DNA of 64,000 bases from JAYREN01 sp963663375. Lineage in GTDB: Bacteria > Acidobacteriota > Holophagae > Holophagales > Holophagaceae. The DNA lies in NCBI GenBank assembly GCA_963663375.1, contig OY760195.1, positions 2,728,001-2,792,000 on the forward strand. The letters are read 5' to 3'. The notes under the pieces are model-generated. The model was not told the origin of the DNA and ran no database searches. It worked only from the letters and a program-made list of their open reading frames with translations. The position numbers and the translations under genes were made by a program. Shown one piece after another: positions 1-8,201 of this stretch; positions within the stretch are counted from its first letter, which is position 1, and each line of letters starts with the position of its first letter.

Positions 1-180
1 GATCGGCTGCGGGCCCAGGGCTATGGCCTGGAAACCCCGGTGGTGATGACCTTCGAAGAAGTCGATGTGCGCACCACCATCATGGCCAAGGCGCATCGGA
101 TCTCCCATCTGCAGCGCAAGCCCATCGACTATGACGGAGAACTCAGGGGCATGCTGCACCGCCTGCTCGGGATCGCCTGA
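1..180 (+). CDS. C-terminal end of an unrecognised protein (partial)
   Basis: The frame is open from the first base and stops with TGA at 178-180, giving the last 59 residues of a gene that begins outside the window. The tail is basic and probably helical (it ends G-M-L-H-R-L-L-G-I-A). I do not recognise the family. It lies 43 bases upstream of pyrC on the same strand, so the two could be co-transcribed, but the fragment does not look like the C-terminus of aspartate carbamoyltransferase, the usual neighbour of pyrC. No function is assigned. Confidence 0.6.
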   Translation, partial: DRLRAQGYGLETPVVMTFEEVDVRTTIMAKAHRISHLQRKPIDYDGELRGMLHRLLGIA

Positions 181-223
181 GGCGGCTGGGCGGGGTACCA
201 TGGAGCCTTCCACTGAGGTGCCC

Positions 224-1516
224 ATGTCCCTGCTCGTGAAGAATGCCCGAATCCTGGATCCCGCCCAGAAGCTGGATGGCCCAGGCTCCCTGCTGGTGGT
301 GGAAGGCAAGGTGGCCGTGATCGGGAGTGGGGCCGAAGCGGATCCCCGCGCCCAGGGCGCCGAGGTGGTGGATGCGGGCGGCAAGCTGCTGGTGCCGGGC
401 CTCGTTGATCTGCACGTGCACTTCCGCGAACCCGGTCAGACCGCCAAGGAGAACATCGAAACCGGCAGCCGGGCCGCGGTGGCCGGGGGCTTCACCTCGG
501 TCTGTGCCATGGCCAACACCAAGCCCATCAACGACTCGGTGGCCATCACGGAGATGATGCTCACCCGCGCCGCCAAGGCCGACCTCTGCCGCTACTTCCC
601 AATCGGCGCGCTCACCCGGGGCATGGAGGGCGAGGAACTGGCGGATTACGGCACCCTGCAGGCGGCGGGCTGCGTGGCCTTCAGCGATGATGGCAAGTCT
701 GTGATGAATGCCGCCATCATGCGCCGGGCGCTGAAGTACACCGCCTGGATCGATGCGCCGGTGGTGGCCCACGAGGAGGACACCAACCTCTCGGGCAAGG
801 GCTACATGAACGAGGGCCCCGTGAGCGCCTGCCTGGGTTGCCTGGGCATTCCCAGCGCCGCCGAGGAGGTCATGGTGGCCCGGGATCTGGTGCTGGCGGA
901 GTACACCGGGGGCCATCTCCATCTGGCCCATCTCTCTACCAAGAGCAGCATCGCCATGGTGCGCGAGGCCAAGCGGCGCGGGCTGCGGGTCACCTGCGAG
1001 GTGACGCCCCATCATTTCGCGCTTACGGACAAGGAACTGACCAAGTTCGACGCCAACTACAAGATGAATCCCCCCCTGCGCACCCAGGCCGATATCGAGG
1101 CCATCCTGGAAGGGCTGGCAGATGGCACGGTGGACGCCATCGCCACGGATCATGCGCCCCATGCCTGGGATGACAAGGAGTGCGAACTGCCCATCGCGGC
1201 CTTCGGCGTGATCGGCCTGGAGACGGCGCTGCCTCTGACCCTGGAGCTGCTGGTGAACCGCAAGGTGATCAGCCTGGCTCGTGCCTTCGAGTTGCTGAGC
1301 AGCGGCCCCGCCAAGGCCTTCAATCTGCACAAGAAGGGCCTGGGCAGTCTGGCGGTGGGCAACCCCGCGGATTTCATCCTGGTGGATCACGAGGCCAAGA
1401 TCAGCGTGGACCGCGCCTTCATCCAGAGCCGCTCCTTCAACACCCCCTTCAAGGGCTGGGAACTCCCCGGCAAGGTGCTGGGCACCTGGGTGGGCGGCAA
1501 GAGGGTCTGGGGCTGA
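224..1516 (+). CDS. pyrC: Dihydroorotase, class I
   Basis: Cytosolic zinc amidohydrolase that interconverts N-carbamoyl-L-aspartate and dihydroorotate, the third step of de novo pyrimidine synthesis. The 430-residue product has the signature DLHVHFREPG (residues 62-71, metal ligands H64 and H66) and the late ATDHAPH motif near residue 306 that carries the catalytic Asp. Length fits the class I family. I chose the ATG at 224 because GAGGTG lies a few bases upstream and MSLLVKNARI is a normal family N-terminus. An in-frame ATG at 200 would add eight residues. A strong hairpin follows the gene. Confidence 0.95.
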   Translation: MSLLVKNARILDPAQKLDGPGSLLVVEGKVAVIGSGAEADPRAQGAEVVDAGGKLLVPGLVDLHVHFREPGQTAKENIETGSRAAVAGGFTSVCAMANTKPINDSVAITEMMLTRAAKADLCRYFPIGALTRGMEGEELADYGTLQAAGCVAFSDDGKSVMNAAIMRRALKYTAWIDAPVVAHEEDTNLSGKGYMNEGPVSACLGCLGIPSAAEEVMVARDLVLAEYTGGHLHLAHLSTKSSIAMVREAKRRGLRVTCEVTPHHFALTDKELTKFDANYKMNPPLRTQADIEAILEGLADGTVDAIATDHAPHAWDDKECELPIAAFGVIGLETALPLTLELLVNRKVISLARAFELLSSGPAKAFNLHKKGLGSLAVGNPADFILVDHEAKISVDRAFIQSRSFNTPFKGWELPGKVLGTWVGGKRVWG

Positions 1517-1537
1517 GGCTCTTCGCGTCTCTGATCG

Positions 1538-1566
1538 AAAAGGCCCGGACATCGTCCGGGCCTTTT
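1538..1566 (+). terminator. Intrinsic terminator after pyrC
   Basis: A perfect 13-bp stem (1538-1550 with 1554-1566) encloses a 3-base loop. The arms begin AAAAGG and end CCTTTT, so the hairpin carries a U-run in both directions and can serve pyrC and the convergent SPFH gene, which ends at 1584. Confidence 0.85.
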
Positions 1567-1583
1567 CATAGGTGGAATGAGGG

Positions 1584-2636
1584 CTAGGCGCCCATGCCGT
1601 GCTTCTTCATGATGGCGCCCCGCTGGGCGTCGAATTCGGCCTGGTTGATGAGCTGGGAGTCGAAGAGATCCTTGAGGTCCGTGAGTTCTTCCTTGAGGGT
1701 TTTTGCAGGGGCCGCCGGGGCCGCGGGGGCTGCGGGCTGGCCCATCTGGTTGAAGCCCTGGTTCATCTGGGTGGCGGCCTGGCCCATCTGGTTGCCCATC
1801 ATGTTGCCCATGCCGAAACCCAGACCCACGCCCATGCCCATGCCGGCCACGCCGCCGGGGTTCGAGGCGGCAAGGGGAATGGAATCCGCCACCTGCATCT
1901 GCGTGTAGGCGCCCATGACGGGGGCCATCATGCCCACGCTGGTGCGCTTGTCCATCATGGCTTCCACTTCTTCGGGCAGGCTGATGTTCTCGATGAAGAG
2001 CTTCTCGCAGGCCAGCCCCATCGTCTGGAACTCGGGGTCCATCTTCTGGCGCAGCAGGTCGCTGATCTCGTCGTACTTGGCCGCGAGATCCAGGGCGGGG
2101 ATCTTGGCTTCGCCCAGGGCGTCGGTGAACTTGCTGATGAGGCTCTTGCGGAGTTGCTCCTGGATATCGGCCACGGTGAAGAGGCCGTTGGTGCCCACCA
2201 CGTTCTTCAGGAAGCTCTTGGAATCCACGATACGGATGGAGTAGATGCCGAAGGCCCGGATGCGCAGCATGCCGAAGTCGGCATCGCGCATCATGATCGG
2301 GTTGGGGGTGCCCCAGCCCAGATCGTTGAAGAGCTTGGTGTTCAGGAAGTAGACATCGCTCTTGAAGGGGCTCTCGAAGCCGAACTTCCAACCCTTGAGG
2401 GTGGCCAGGATGGGCAGGTTCTGGGTGTTTAGGGTGTGGGTGCCGGGTTTGAAGCAGTCGGCAAACTGACCCTCATTGACGAAGACGGCCTCCTGGCTTT
2501 CGCGTACCACCAGCTTGCCGCCGGTCTGGATCTCCTGGCCCCGCATGGGGAACCGCCAGGCCATGGTGTCGTTCGAATCATCCAGCCACTCGAGGATGTC
2601 GAGGAATTGGGCCTTGCCCCAGTCCATCAAACCCAT
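1584..2636 (-). CDS. SPFH-domain protein with C-terminal SHOCT motif
   Basis: A 350-residue protein of the SPFH (stomatin/prohibitin/flotillin-like) group often annotated as virion core protein or YdjI-like. Residues about 25-245 form the SPFH-like part (QEAVFVNEGQF near the start). Residues about 250-310 are a Gly/Met/Gln-rich linker (GMGMGVGLGFGMGNMMGNQ). The last 35 residues (LKEELTDLKDLFDSQLI..) look like a SHOCT oligomerisation motif. There is no signal peptide or membrane segment. GGAGG five bases before the ATG supports the start. It is a single gene convergent with pyrC. Relatives are thought to form membrane-associated scaffolds; the actual role is unknown. Confidence 0.8.
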   Translation of the reverse strand: MGLMDWGKAQFLDILEWLDDSNDTMAWRFPMRGQEIQTGGKLVVRESQEAVFVNEGQFADCFKPGTHTLNTQNLPILATLKGWKFGFESPFKSDVYFLNTKLFNDLGWGTPNPIMMRDADFGMLRIRAFGIYSIRIVDSKSFLKNVVGTNGLFTVADIQEQLRKSLISKFTDALGEAKIPALDLAAKYDEISDLLRQKMDPEFQTMGLACEKLFIENISLPEEVEAMMDKRTSVGMMAPVMGAYTQMQVADSIPLAASNPGGVAGMGMGVGLGFGMGNMMGNQMGQAATQMNQGFNQMGQPAAPAAPAAPAKTLKEELTDLKDLFDSQLINQAEFDAQRGAIMKKHGMGA

Positions 2637-2764
2637 TTCAGCCTCCGATGCGACCCGAGTCGCAGGACAAGTGTAAGCGTCCCGTCAAGGCGGCAGGCAT
2701 GACCCTGTGAAAAAGCAGTCCTCGTCGCCGGACGGCGGCAGAGTGCCGCCCAAGGGCAGGGATC

Positions 2765-3082
2765 CTACCGGGTGTGCTTGGCGGACCCGGGATTGGGGAT
2801 GCGGTCCTTGCGGTGCACCATGCGGGTGTCGGCATCGATGATGCAGCGCCAACCCTTCTCGCCTCGGGGCATACGGACATCCACTTCCCAGCCGCCGGAG
2901 GCGCCGTTGAGGCGGATCCGCTGGGCGCTCACGGCAACGCCACCGGTCTCCTGCTCGGCGATCACCTTGGCATCCTTCGCGGAGTTGACGAGCCCACCGC
3001 GGTGGGAGGATCTCTTGGACTGGTTCCCGCCCGCGACCAAAACGAGGCAGGGCACCAGCAGCAGGGCTGCGGAACGCATCAT
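2765..3082 (-). CDS. Small exported PepSY-like protein
   Basis: The 105-residue product has a hydrophobic N-terminal signal (MMRSAALLLVPCLVLVAGG) followed by one short domain. Its pattern, AKVIAEQETGGVAV then GGWEVDVRMPRGEKGWRCIIDADTRMV, resembles a single PepSY repeat, a fold found in small periplasmic proteins that often act as inhibitors or sensors. GAGAGGA precedes the ATG pair at 3080-3082. The formyltransferase lies 30 bases upstream on the same strand, so co-transcription is possible. The PepSY call is from pattern only. Confidence 0.6.
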   Translation of the reverse strand: MMRSAALLLVPCLVLVAGGNQSKRSSHRGGLVNSAKDAKVIAEQETGGVAVSAQRIRLNGASGGWEVDVRMPRGEKGWRCIIDADTRMVHRKDRIPNPGSAKHTR

Positions 3083-3112
3083 GGCTATCCTCTCGGAGGT
3101 GATGGAGCCAGC

Positions 3113-4033
3113 TTAGATTCGCGCTTCCGGGATGTCCAGTTCCCGCAGCCAGGCCTCCTGCTCGGTGGGCCGCTCGCTGCGGTCGGCCCCTTTCCGCAGG
3201 GCCACGATGCGCAGGCTGCCATCTTTGAAGCCCAGGAGGACACCTTCGGGCGTGGCACGGAAACGTCCCGGAGGGCAGGGCGCAGCGCAGGGCAGGGCCC
3301 AGGGCACCTTGAGCCGCCCCTGGGCGGTTTCCAGGAATGCATTGGGCCAGGGGTCGGCCACCGCGCGGATCTGGTTGAAGGCCTCCTGCACGGTCATCGA
3401 TGCTTCCAGGCGACTATCCTGGGGCTTGCGGCCCCCAAAATAGGTGGAGGGCCCCAGGTCTTTCTGGACGATACGGGTGGCGGTGCCGTCTACGATGCTG
3501 GGCAGACTCTCCCGCACCAGGGCGCGGCTGGCGGTGGCGGCCTTCAGGGTGAGGGAGAGGGCCGTGTCATCCCAATCGATGGGGATGCGAGCCTGGGCCA
3601 CGATGTCGCCATCATCGGGCTTGGGGGTCATGGCATGGAGGGTGATACCGGTTTCAGGCTCACCCTTCACCAGCACCCAGTTGATGGGGGCGCGACCCCG
3701 GTAGCGGGGCAGCAGGGAACCGTGCAGGTTGTAGGCGCCGAGATGGGGAAGGGCCAGGAAACGGGCCTGGATCATCTCCCGGAAGTAGAAGCTGAGGAGC
3801 AGATCTGGAGCCGCGCGCTCGATGGCCCGAAAGACAGGATCGGCATTGAAGTCGGGTTCCAGGTGGATGGGAATGCCGTGGGCCTGGGCCAGCATCGCCG
3901 GAGCCTCGAACCAGTCCTCGTCTGGGGCCTGGGGGTAGGTGTACAGGGCCAGGACTTCGATGCCCGCGTCTAGCACCCCGGCCAGGGCCTCCCGGCCCAC
4001 GGGGGAAAAGGCGCAAACGATTGCAGTGGTCAT
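3113..4033 (-). CDS. Stand-alone ArnA-type sugar-nucleotide formyltransferase
   Basis: The 306-residue protein matches the formyltransferase half of E. coli ArnA, which transfers formyl from N10-formyl-THF to the 4-amino group of UDP-4-amino-4-deoxy-L-arabinose. Residues 101-115 read YNLHGSLLPRYRGRA. N102, H104 and D140 fall at the same numbers as the ArnA catalytic triad. The C-terminal part (about 205-306) is the OB-fold-like subdomain shared with methionyl-tRNA formyltransferase. The ArnA decarboxylase domain is absent. The ATG at 4033 follows GGGAG, so the longer open frame is rejected. Fmt is the alternative, but the ArnA resemblance is clearly closer. The substrate is unknown; polysaccharide genes begin a few kb away. 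Confidence 0.8.
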   Translation of the reverse strand: MTTAIVCAFSPVGREALAGVLDAGIEVLALYTYPQAPDEDWFEAPAMLAQAHGIPIHLEPDFNADPVFRAIERAAPDLLLSFYFREMIQARFLALPHLGAYNLHGSLLPRYRGRAPINWVLVKGEPETGITLHAMTPKPDDGDIVAQARIPIDWDDTALSLTLKAATASRALVRESLPSIVDGTATRIVQKDLGPSTYFGGRKPQDSRLEASMTVQEAFNQIRAVADPWPNAFLETAQGRLKVPWALPCAAPCPPGRFRATPEGVLLGFKDGSLRIVALRKGADRSERPTEQEAWLRELDIPEARI

Positions 4034-4126
4034 GGCGGCTCCCGAAGCTCCATCTTGGGGCAAGTCCACTTTCCGGTCTGCCCCAGGCCTGGCACCTTTT
4101 GTCCCAGGCGGCAGTGGTAAAGCCCA

Positions 4127-5251
4127 ATGATGACCCTATCTTGGCTCTGTGAGGTGCTTGTGCTGCTGCTGCGTGCCGTGTCTGCCCTGATCATCGTGAT
4201 TCCCGCCCCGGGGGGCACTTCGGATCCCCTGGCCTCCAACCCGGACATCCAGCAGTTTGCCCGGAGGGCCACAGGGCTTCAGACAACGAACAAGGGGAAG
4301 CTGCAGGCCATTCTGGCCGCCATCTTCAGGCCCGAGGCGGAGGGGGGGATGGGGATGGCCTACGACAACGGCTACACTCGCACGGTGGAGGAAGTGTGGC
4401 GGGACCGGAAGGCCAATTGCCTCTCGCTGACCGCCTTCTACATCGCCGCCTGCGATTCCATCGGCATTCGCGCCCAATATGCCGAGGCCCTTAACACTAA
4501 CCGGTGGCGCCGGGTGGGCTCCGTGGTGCGCTACGAGCGGCACCTGGTGGCCCTCGTGCCCCTGCCTCCGGTCGAGGACGTGGTGGCGGATTTCCTGCCC
4601 CAACTGCGCCGGCGGATGGGCGTCTACCGTGTGCTGCCCCTGTCTGTGGAGCGGGTGCGGGCCCTATTCTTCGCCAACCGGGCGGTGGAACTCCTGGAGG
4701 AGGGCAACTCGGAGGCGGCCATGGCGCAGGCGAACACCGCGGTCAAGACGGATGCCACGATGAGCGTTGGGTGGAACATCCTGGGGGTGGTCCTGAAATC
4801 CAAAGGCGAGAAGGAAGAAGCCGAGATGGCCTTCCGGCGGGCGCTGCTCTGCGATGGGCGCGACAGCTCTGCCATTGGCAACATGGAATCACTCCTGCGG
4901 GAGCAGGGGCGCCTCGAGGAGGCCACCCGGTTCCGCGCGCTGGGAGAGGATGTCCGGAAGAAGGATCCCTTCTTCCACGGTTTTCTGGCCGAAGAGGCCA
5001 TGGAGAAGGGCGATTACCCGGAGGCTCAGCGCCGGATCAAGATGGCACTCAAGCTCCTTCCCCGGGAATCGGAGTTCTTCCTGACCCAGGCGCGCCTGAA
5101 CATCCTACTGGGCCAACCCGAGGCGGCGGTGAAGGATCTCGAGGAGGCCCAACGCTGGGCCGTGCCTGCCGAACGGGAGCGCTACGACGGTAAGCTCGCG
5201 GCCATCAGGCAGCAACAGAAGGATGCCGAAGGCAATGTGAAGAAGAAGTAA
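4127..5251 (+). CDS. Transglutaminase-like protein with C-terminal TPR repeats
   Basis: A 374-residue protein. The N-terminus (MMTLSWLCEVLVLLLRAVSALIIVI) is a membrane anchor or signal. Residues about 55-150 form a transglutaminase/cysteine-protease-like core with the candidate Cys in DRKANCLSLTAFYIA and the candidate His in YERHLVAL. From about residue 180 to 355 there are at least four TPR-like helical pairs. Bacterial proteins of this architecture are usually secreted or periplasmic and poorly characterised. The tail is Lys-rich. It is convergent with the next TPR gene, with one base between the stops. The Shine-Dalgarno sequence is weak, so the second ATG (4130) is equally possible. Confidence 0.75.
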   Translation: MMTLSWLCEVLVLLLRAVSALIIVIPAPGGTSDPLASNPDIQQFARRATGLQTTNKGKLQAILAAIFRPEAEGGMGMAYDNGYTRTVEEVWRDRKANCLSLTAFYIAACDSIGIRAQYAEALNTNRWRRVGSVVRYERHLVALVPLPPVEDVVADFLPQLRRRMGVYRVLPLSVERVRALFFANRAVELLEEGNSEAAMAQANTAVKTDATMSVGWNILGVVLKSKGEKEEAEMAFRRALLCDGRDSSAIGNMESLLREQGRLEEATRFRALGEDVRKKDPFFHGFLAEEAMEKGDYPEAQRRIKMALKLLPRESEFFLTQARLNILLGQPEAAVKDLEEAQRWAVPAERERYDGKLAAIRQQQKDAEGNVKKK

Positions 5252-5252
5252 A

Positions 5253-6914
5253 TCAGTTGTTTTCCAACTCCGCCAGGAAGGCCTGGGCGCTTTCATCTTC
5301 GGGGTTGCGGAGCAGGCACTCCCGCAGAAACCGCCGGGCACCCTCGGGGTCGCGCTGGGAATGGCGCGTGCAGGCCATCTGGTAGAGCGCTTCCTGGGAT
5401 TCCGGGGCCAGGTGGAGGGCTTGGCGCCAGTGCTCCTCGGCCCGCTCGTGATCGCCCATTTCGGCTGCGGCGTGACCGGCGTCGAGAACCACTCGGAGCT
5501 CCCGGGGGGCGAGGCGGGCAGCGGCTTCGAGATTCGCCTGAGCCTTGATGGGGTCGTCCAGATGAGCCCAGGCCAGCCCCCTGAAATGCCAGAAGGCGGC
5601 GCGCTCCCGGGCCTCCGGAGGCAGTGCTTCGAGGAAATGGATCAAGGCCTTCCAGGCCCCCAACCCCGCCATGCATTGGACCTGGAGCATTTGTAGCTCC
5701 AGATCCGCAGGGTGGCGAAGGGCAGCGATCCGGAGCCGTTCCTGGGCTTCTTCGAAGTGCTCCAGGGCAATCAGGACCTGGGTTAGCAGGTGGGAATTCT
5801 TCTCCTGGAGGGCCGCAGGCAGAGTCACCAGCAGCTTCCATGCAAGGTCGTCATCCTGGTCCACACGATGGGCGAAGGCGGCCCGATGCAGGCGCCATTC
5901 GAGGGCCGCAGGGTCGGTGGAGTCTGGGGGCAGACATTTTTCGGCCAGATCCAGGGATTCCCGGGCCAGGGCCGTGTTCCCGAGGCTCAAGGCCCCATGG
6001 TAACGCTCCATCCAGAGCCGGAAGGACTGGGGATGGTCCCCCAGGGAGGCCTCCAGGGCCGCCCAGCCACCCTGGAAATCCCCGAGCCGATGCAGGGCCA
6101 TGACTTCGATTTCGCAAAGCAGGCGGGAGCGACGTGTCCTGGGTGCCGAGCGCGCCACCAGGATGGCTTCTAGAGGGCGGCCTGCCTGCAGGAGATGGTG
6201 GGCCGGGGCTGTGCGGTCCCAGGGGCACTGGGGATCCCCGTGGCGATGGAGGAGCAGTCTCAGTGCTTCTTCAAAGACAAAGGGAACCTGCGGGCTCCAC
6301 TCCTGAGGCCCCAGACGCACTGGGTGTTGTCGTGAGGCCTCGATCCGCTCTAGGGCTAGTAACATCAAGTCTTGCAGCAGCAGGGGATCATCCTGGGCGA
6401 GGGGGACCGTGCCCACCCAGAGATTCCAGATCCAAGAAGTTTCCCCCTCCAGCTTGAGGGCAATACGGGCAATGCAATGCCGCAGGTGGGGCATGTCCGG
6501 CACCCAGTGCAGGAGAAGCCTGCCCCACTTGAGCGCCCGTTGGGATTCGCGGGCCTCGGCCCAGGCCAGGAATGCTTGTACCGTCCACCGGCTGAATGGT
6601 GAGAGGCGGCACAAATGGCCCTTTCGGGCAAGGGTCCTGGCCGCTGGGTACTCACCCAGGCTCCATTGGAGGGTCGATTCCAGCAGGCGCAGGCGATAGC
6701 CCAGTTCCCCGGATGCTAAAGATGTCCCCCTGATGGCCGAAAGAACACTTTTGGGGGACACCCCTGAATGCCAGGCCACCTGACCGACTCGAAACTTGGA
6801 TCTCCAGTGTGCTGCGACCCGAAAGGCCAGCATCGTGAGCAACAGTCCGAATCCAATCAAGAACCAATCTGGCGATTCTGGTGTCCGACAGGCCCGGGCC
6901 CATTGTTTGATCAT
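5253..6914 (-). CDS. Membrane-anchored TPR-repeat protein
   Basis: A 553-residue protein with one N-terminal transmembrane helix (DWFLIGFGLLLTMLAFRVAAHW, residues about 16-37) and then helical repeats to the C-terminus. The last third has clear TPR consensus (for example AHLDDPIKAQANLEAAARLAPRE and EEHWRQALHLAPESQEALYQ, each followed by a similar unit). It reads away from the WecA-like gene across an A/T-rich promoter region. TPR proteins next to polysaccharide genes often help assemble export machinery; that role is inferred from position only. The Shine-Dalgarno sequence before 6914 is weak. Confidence 0.7.
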   Translation of the reverse strand: MIKQWARACRTPESPDWFLIGFGLLLTMLAFRVAAHWRSKFRVGQVAWHSGVSPKSVLSAIRGTSLASGELGYRLRLLESTLQWSLGEYPAARTLARKGHLCRLSPFSRWTVQAFLAWAEARESQRALKWGRLLLHWVPDMPHLRHCIARIALKLEGETSWIWNLWVGTVPLAQDDPLLLQDLMLLALERIEASRQHPVRLGPQEWSPQVPFVFEEALRLLLHRHGDPQCPWDRTAPAHHLLQAGRPLEAILVARSAPRTRRSRLLCEIEVMALHRLGDFQGGWAALEASLGDHPQSFRLWMERYHGALSLGNTALARESLDLAEKCLPPDSTDPAALEWRLHRAAFAHRVDQDDDLAWKLLVTLPAALQEKNSHLLTQVLIALEHFEEAQERLRIAALRHPADLELQMLQVQCMAGLGAWKALIHFLEALPPEARERAAFWHFRGLAWAHLDDPIKAQANLEAAARLAPRELRVVLDAGHAAAEMGDHERAEEHWRQALHLAPESQEALYQMACTRHSQRDPEGARRFLRECLLRNPEDESAQAFLAELENN

Positions 6915-6978
6915 TTTTGTTTCGCCTCGGTTGATGATGTGTTTTGGGTTTTATTTTGAATTAATCATTTTCCATTGA

Positions 6979-7007
6979 TTGATGATTAAAACTATTTGTT
7001 TCATTAT
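6979..7007 (+). promoter_or_regulatory. Candidate sigma70 promoter in A/T-rich divergent region
   Basis: The gap 6915-7071 is conspicuously A/T-rich in a G+C-rich genome. On the plus strand TTGATG (6979-6984) and CATTAT (7002-7007) are 17 bases apart, four of six matches each, placing a start near 7014 and a leader of about 55 bases before the WecA-like gene. Repeated TTGAT/ATCAAT words suggest several polymerase or regulator sites and probably a divergent promoter for the TPR gene. Confidence 0.4.
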
Positions 7008-7071
7008 CAGTAATTTAGTGCAGAGAGCCAGAGTATGCTGAATGAATCGAAGGGTATGAGTAGTCCTGGTC

Positions 7072-8127
7072 TTGGGAGATTCCATTAACACGCATCGGCT
7101 CATTTTCCTGCTTGCGACCGGCCTCGCCGCGGCCTGGCTCCTGGGGCATTGTGCCATCCGTTGGCTCGGGCCGCTGGGGTTCCTGGACGTGCCTGGCGGG
7201 CGAAAACGCCACTCTGGGGTGATCCCGAGGGTGGGCGGTTTTGCCCTGGCTGGGGTTCTCGCGCTGGGGGCCGCGCAGGGGTGGTTGCCGGAATGCCTCG
7301 AGTGGCCAGGCTGGGTGGGTCTCTCCTTGATTTTTGTGCTGGGGACCCTGGATGACCGATTTTCGTTGAGGGCAAGATGGAAGGCGCTCGCGGGACTGGT
7401 ATTTGCGGTTGGCCTGGCCTGGGTGCAGGCTCCTGGGCTGGCCTCCGATCCAGCTGCACTGACACTGCTCCAGATCTCCGTTCCCAGGGAACCCCTTGTC
7501 CTTGGCGCACTTCTGACCCTGCTGTACTGGGTGATGCCCCAGGCCTACAACCTGATAGATGGTGCCGATGGGCTCGCGCTGGGCTGCTCGATTCTCGTCC
7601 TCGCCACCATCGCCATCGGAGGGTCTCCGCAGCCGCTATTGCTTGGGGCTCTGCTGGGCGTGCTCACGCTCAATTGGCCCAAAGCCAAGTGTTTCCTGGG
7701 GGACGGGGGCTCATTGCTGTTGGGCCTCCTGCTGGCCCTGCTGGCTGTCCGAACCTTCGGAAACACTCGCCCTAACGCAATTCTCTGGTTATTCGCCTAC
7801 CCCTTGGCGGATGTGCTCATGGTCGTAGTGATTCGGCTTTCGACGGGGCAGCCCCTGGGGCACGGGGACCGAAACCACATGCATCACCACTGGAAGCGGT
7901 TTCTGGGCCGATACTCCCGATTGCGGGTTCCCATTCTCTGGTGCCAGGTGGCGCTTTGCTGTTCGGGGGCCTTGCTTGAAGGATTCTGGATGGTTATTCC
8001 CATAATTGGTTTGGTGACCCTGGCTGCACAGGTTGCAGGATTCTCGATGCAGGCTATTCGCAATGGGGGGGCGACCCTGGCGAGGCGGAGATACCGTCAG
8101 GTCCGGCGGGTCTGGTCCAGGGTCTAG
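7072..8127 (+). CDS. WecA/MraY-family polyprenyl-phosphate glycosyl-1-phosphate transferase
   Basis: An integral membrane enzyme of about 350 residues that transfers a sugar-1-phosphate from a UDP-sugar to undecaprenyl phosphate, the initiating step of many O-antigen, exopolysaccharide or teichoic-type polymers. Family motifs are present in order: LDVPGGRKRH and PRVGG (about residues 38-57), LDDRF (about 92), NLIDGADGLALG (about 161) with catalytic-region Asp residues, FLGDGGSLLLG (about 208) and the HMHHHW loop (about 267) characteristic of WecA-like enzymes. About eleven hydrophobic segments. The start is a TTG because the frame opens only at 7060; a later start is possible. The Wza-like export gene follows 74 bases downstream. 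Confidence 0.85.
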   Translation: MGDSINTHRLIFLLATGLAAAWLLGHCAIRWLGPLGFLDVPGGRKRHSGVIPRVGGFALAGVLALGAAQGWLPECLEWPGWVGLSLIFVLGTLDDRFSLRARWKALAGLVFAVGLAWVQAPGLASDPAALTLLQISVPREPLVLGALLTLLYWVMPQAYNLIDGADGLALGCSILVLATIAIGGSPQPLLLGALLGVLTLNWPKAKCFLGDGGSLLLGLLLALLAVRTFGNTRPNAILWLFAYPLADVLMVVVIRLSTGQPLGHGDRNHMHHHWKRFLGRYSRLRVPILWCQVALCCSGALLEGFWMVIPIIGLVTLAAQVAGFSMQAIRNGGATLARRRYRQVRRVWSRV

Positions 8128-8201
8128 GTCCTGCGGGATTTCCCCTCGGGTCTGATCCCGGCATGATGTAGGCATCTTTGGATCCAATTGTTGGGGAACG
8201 C

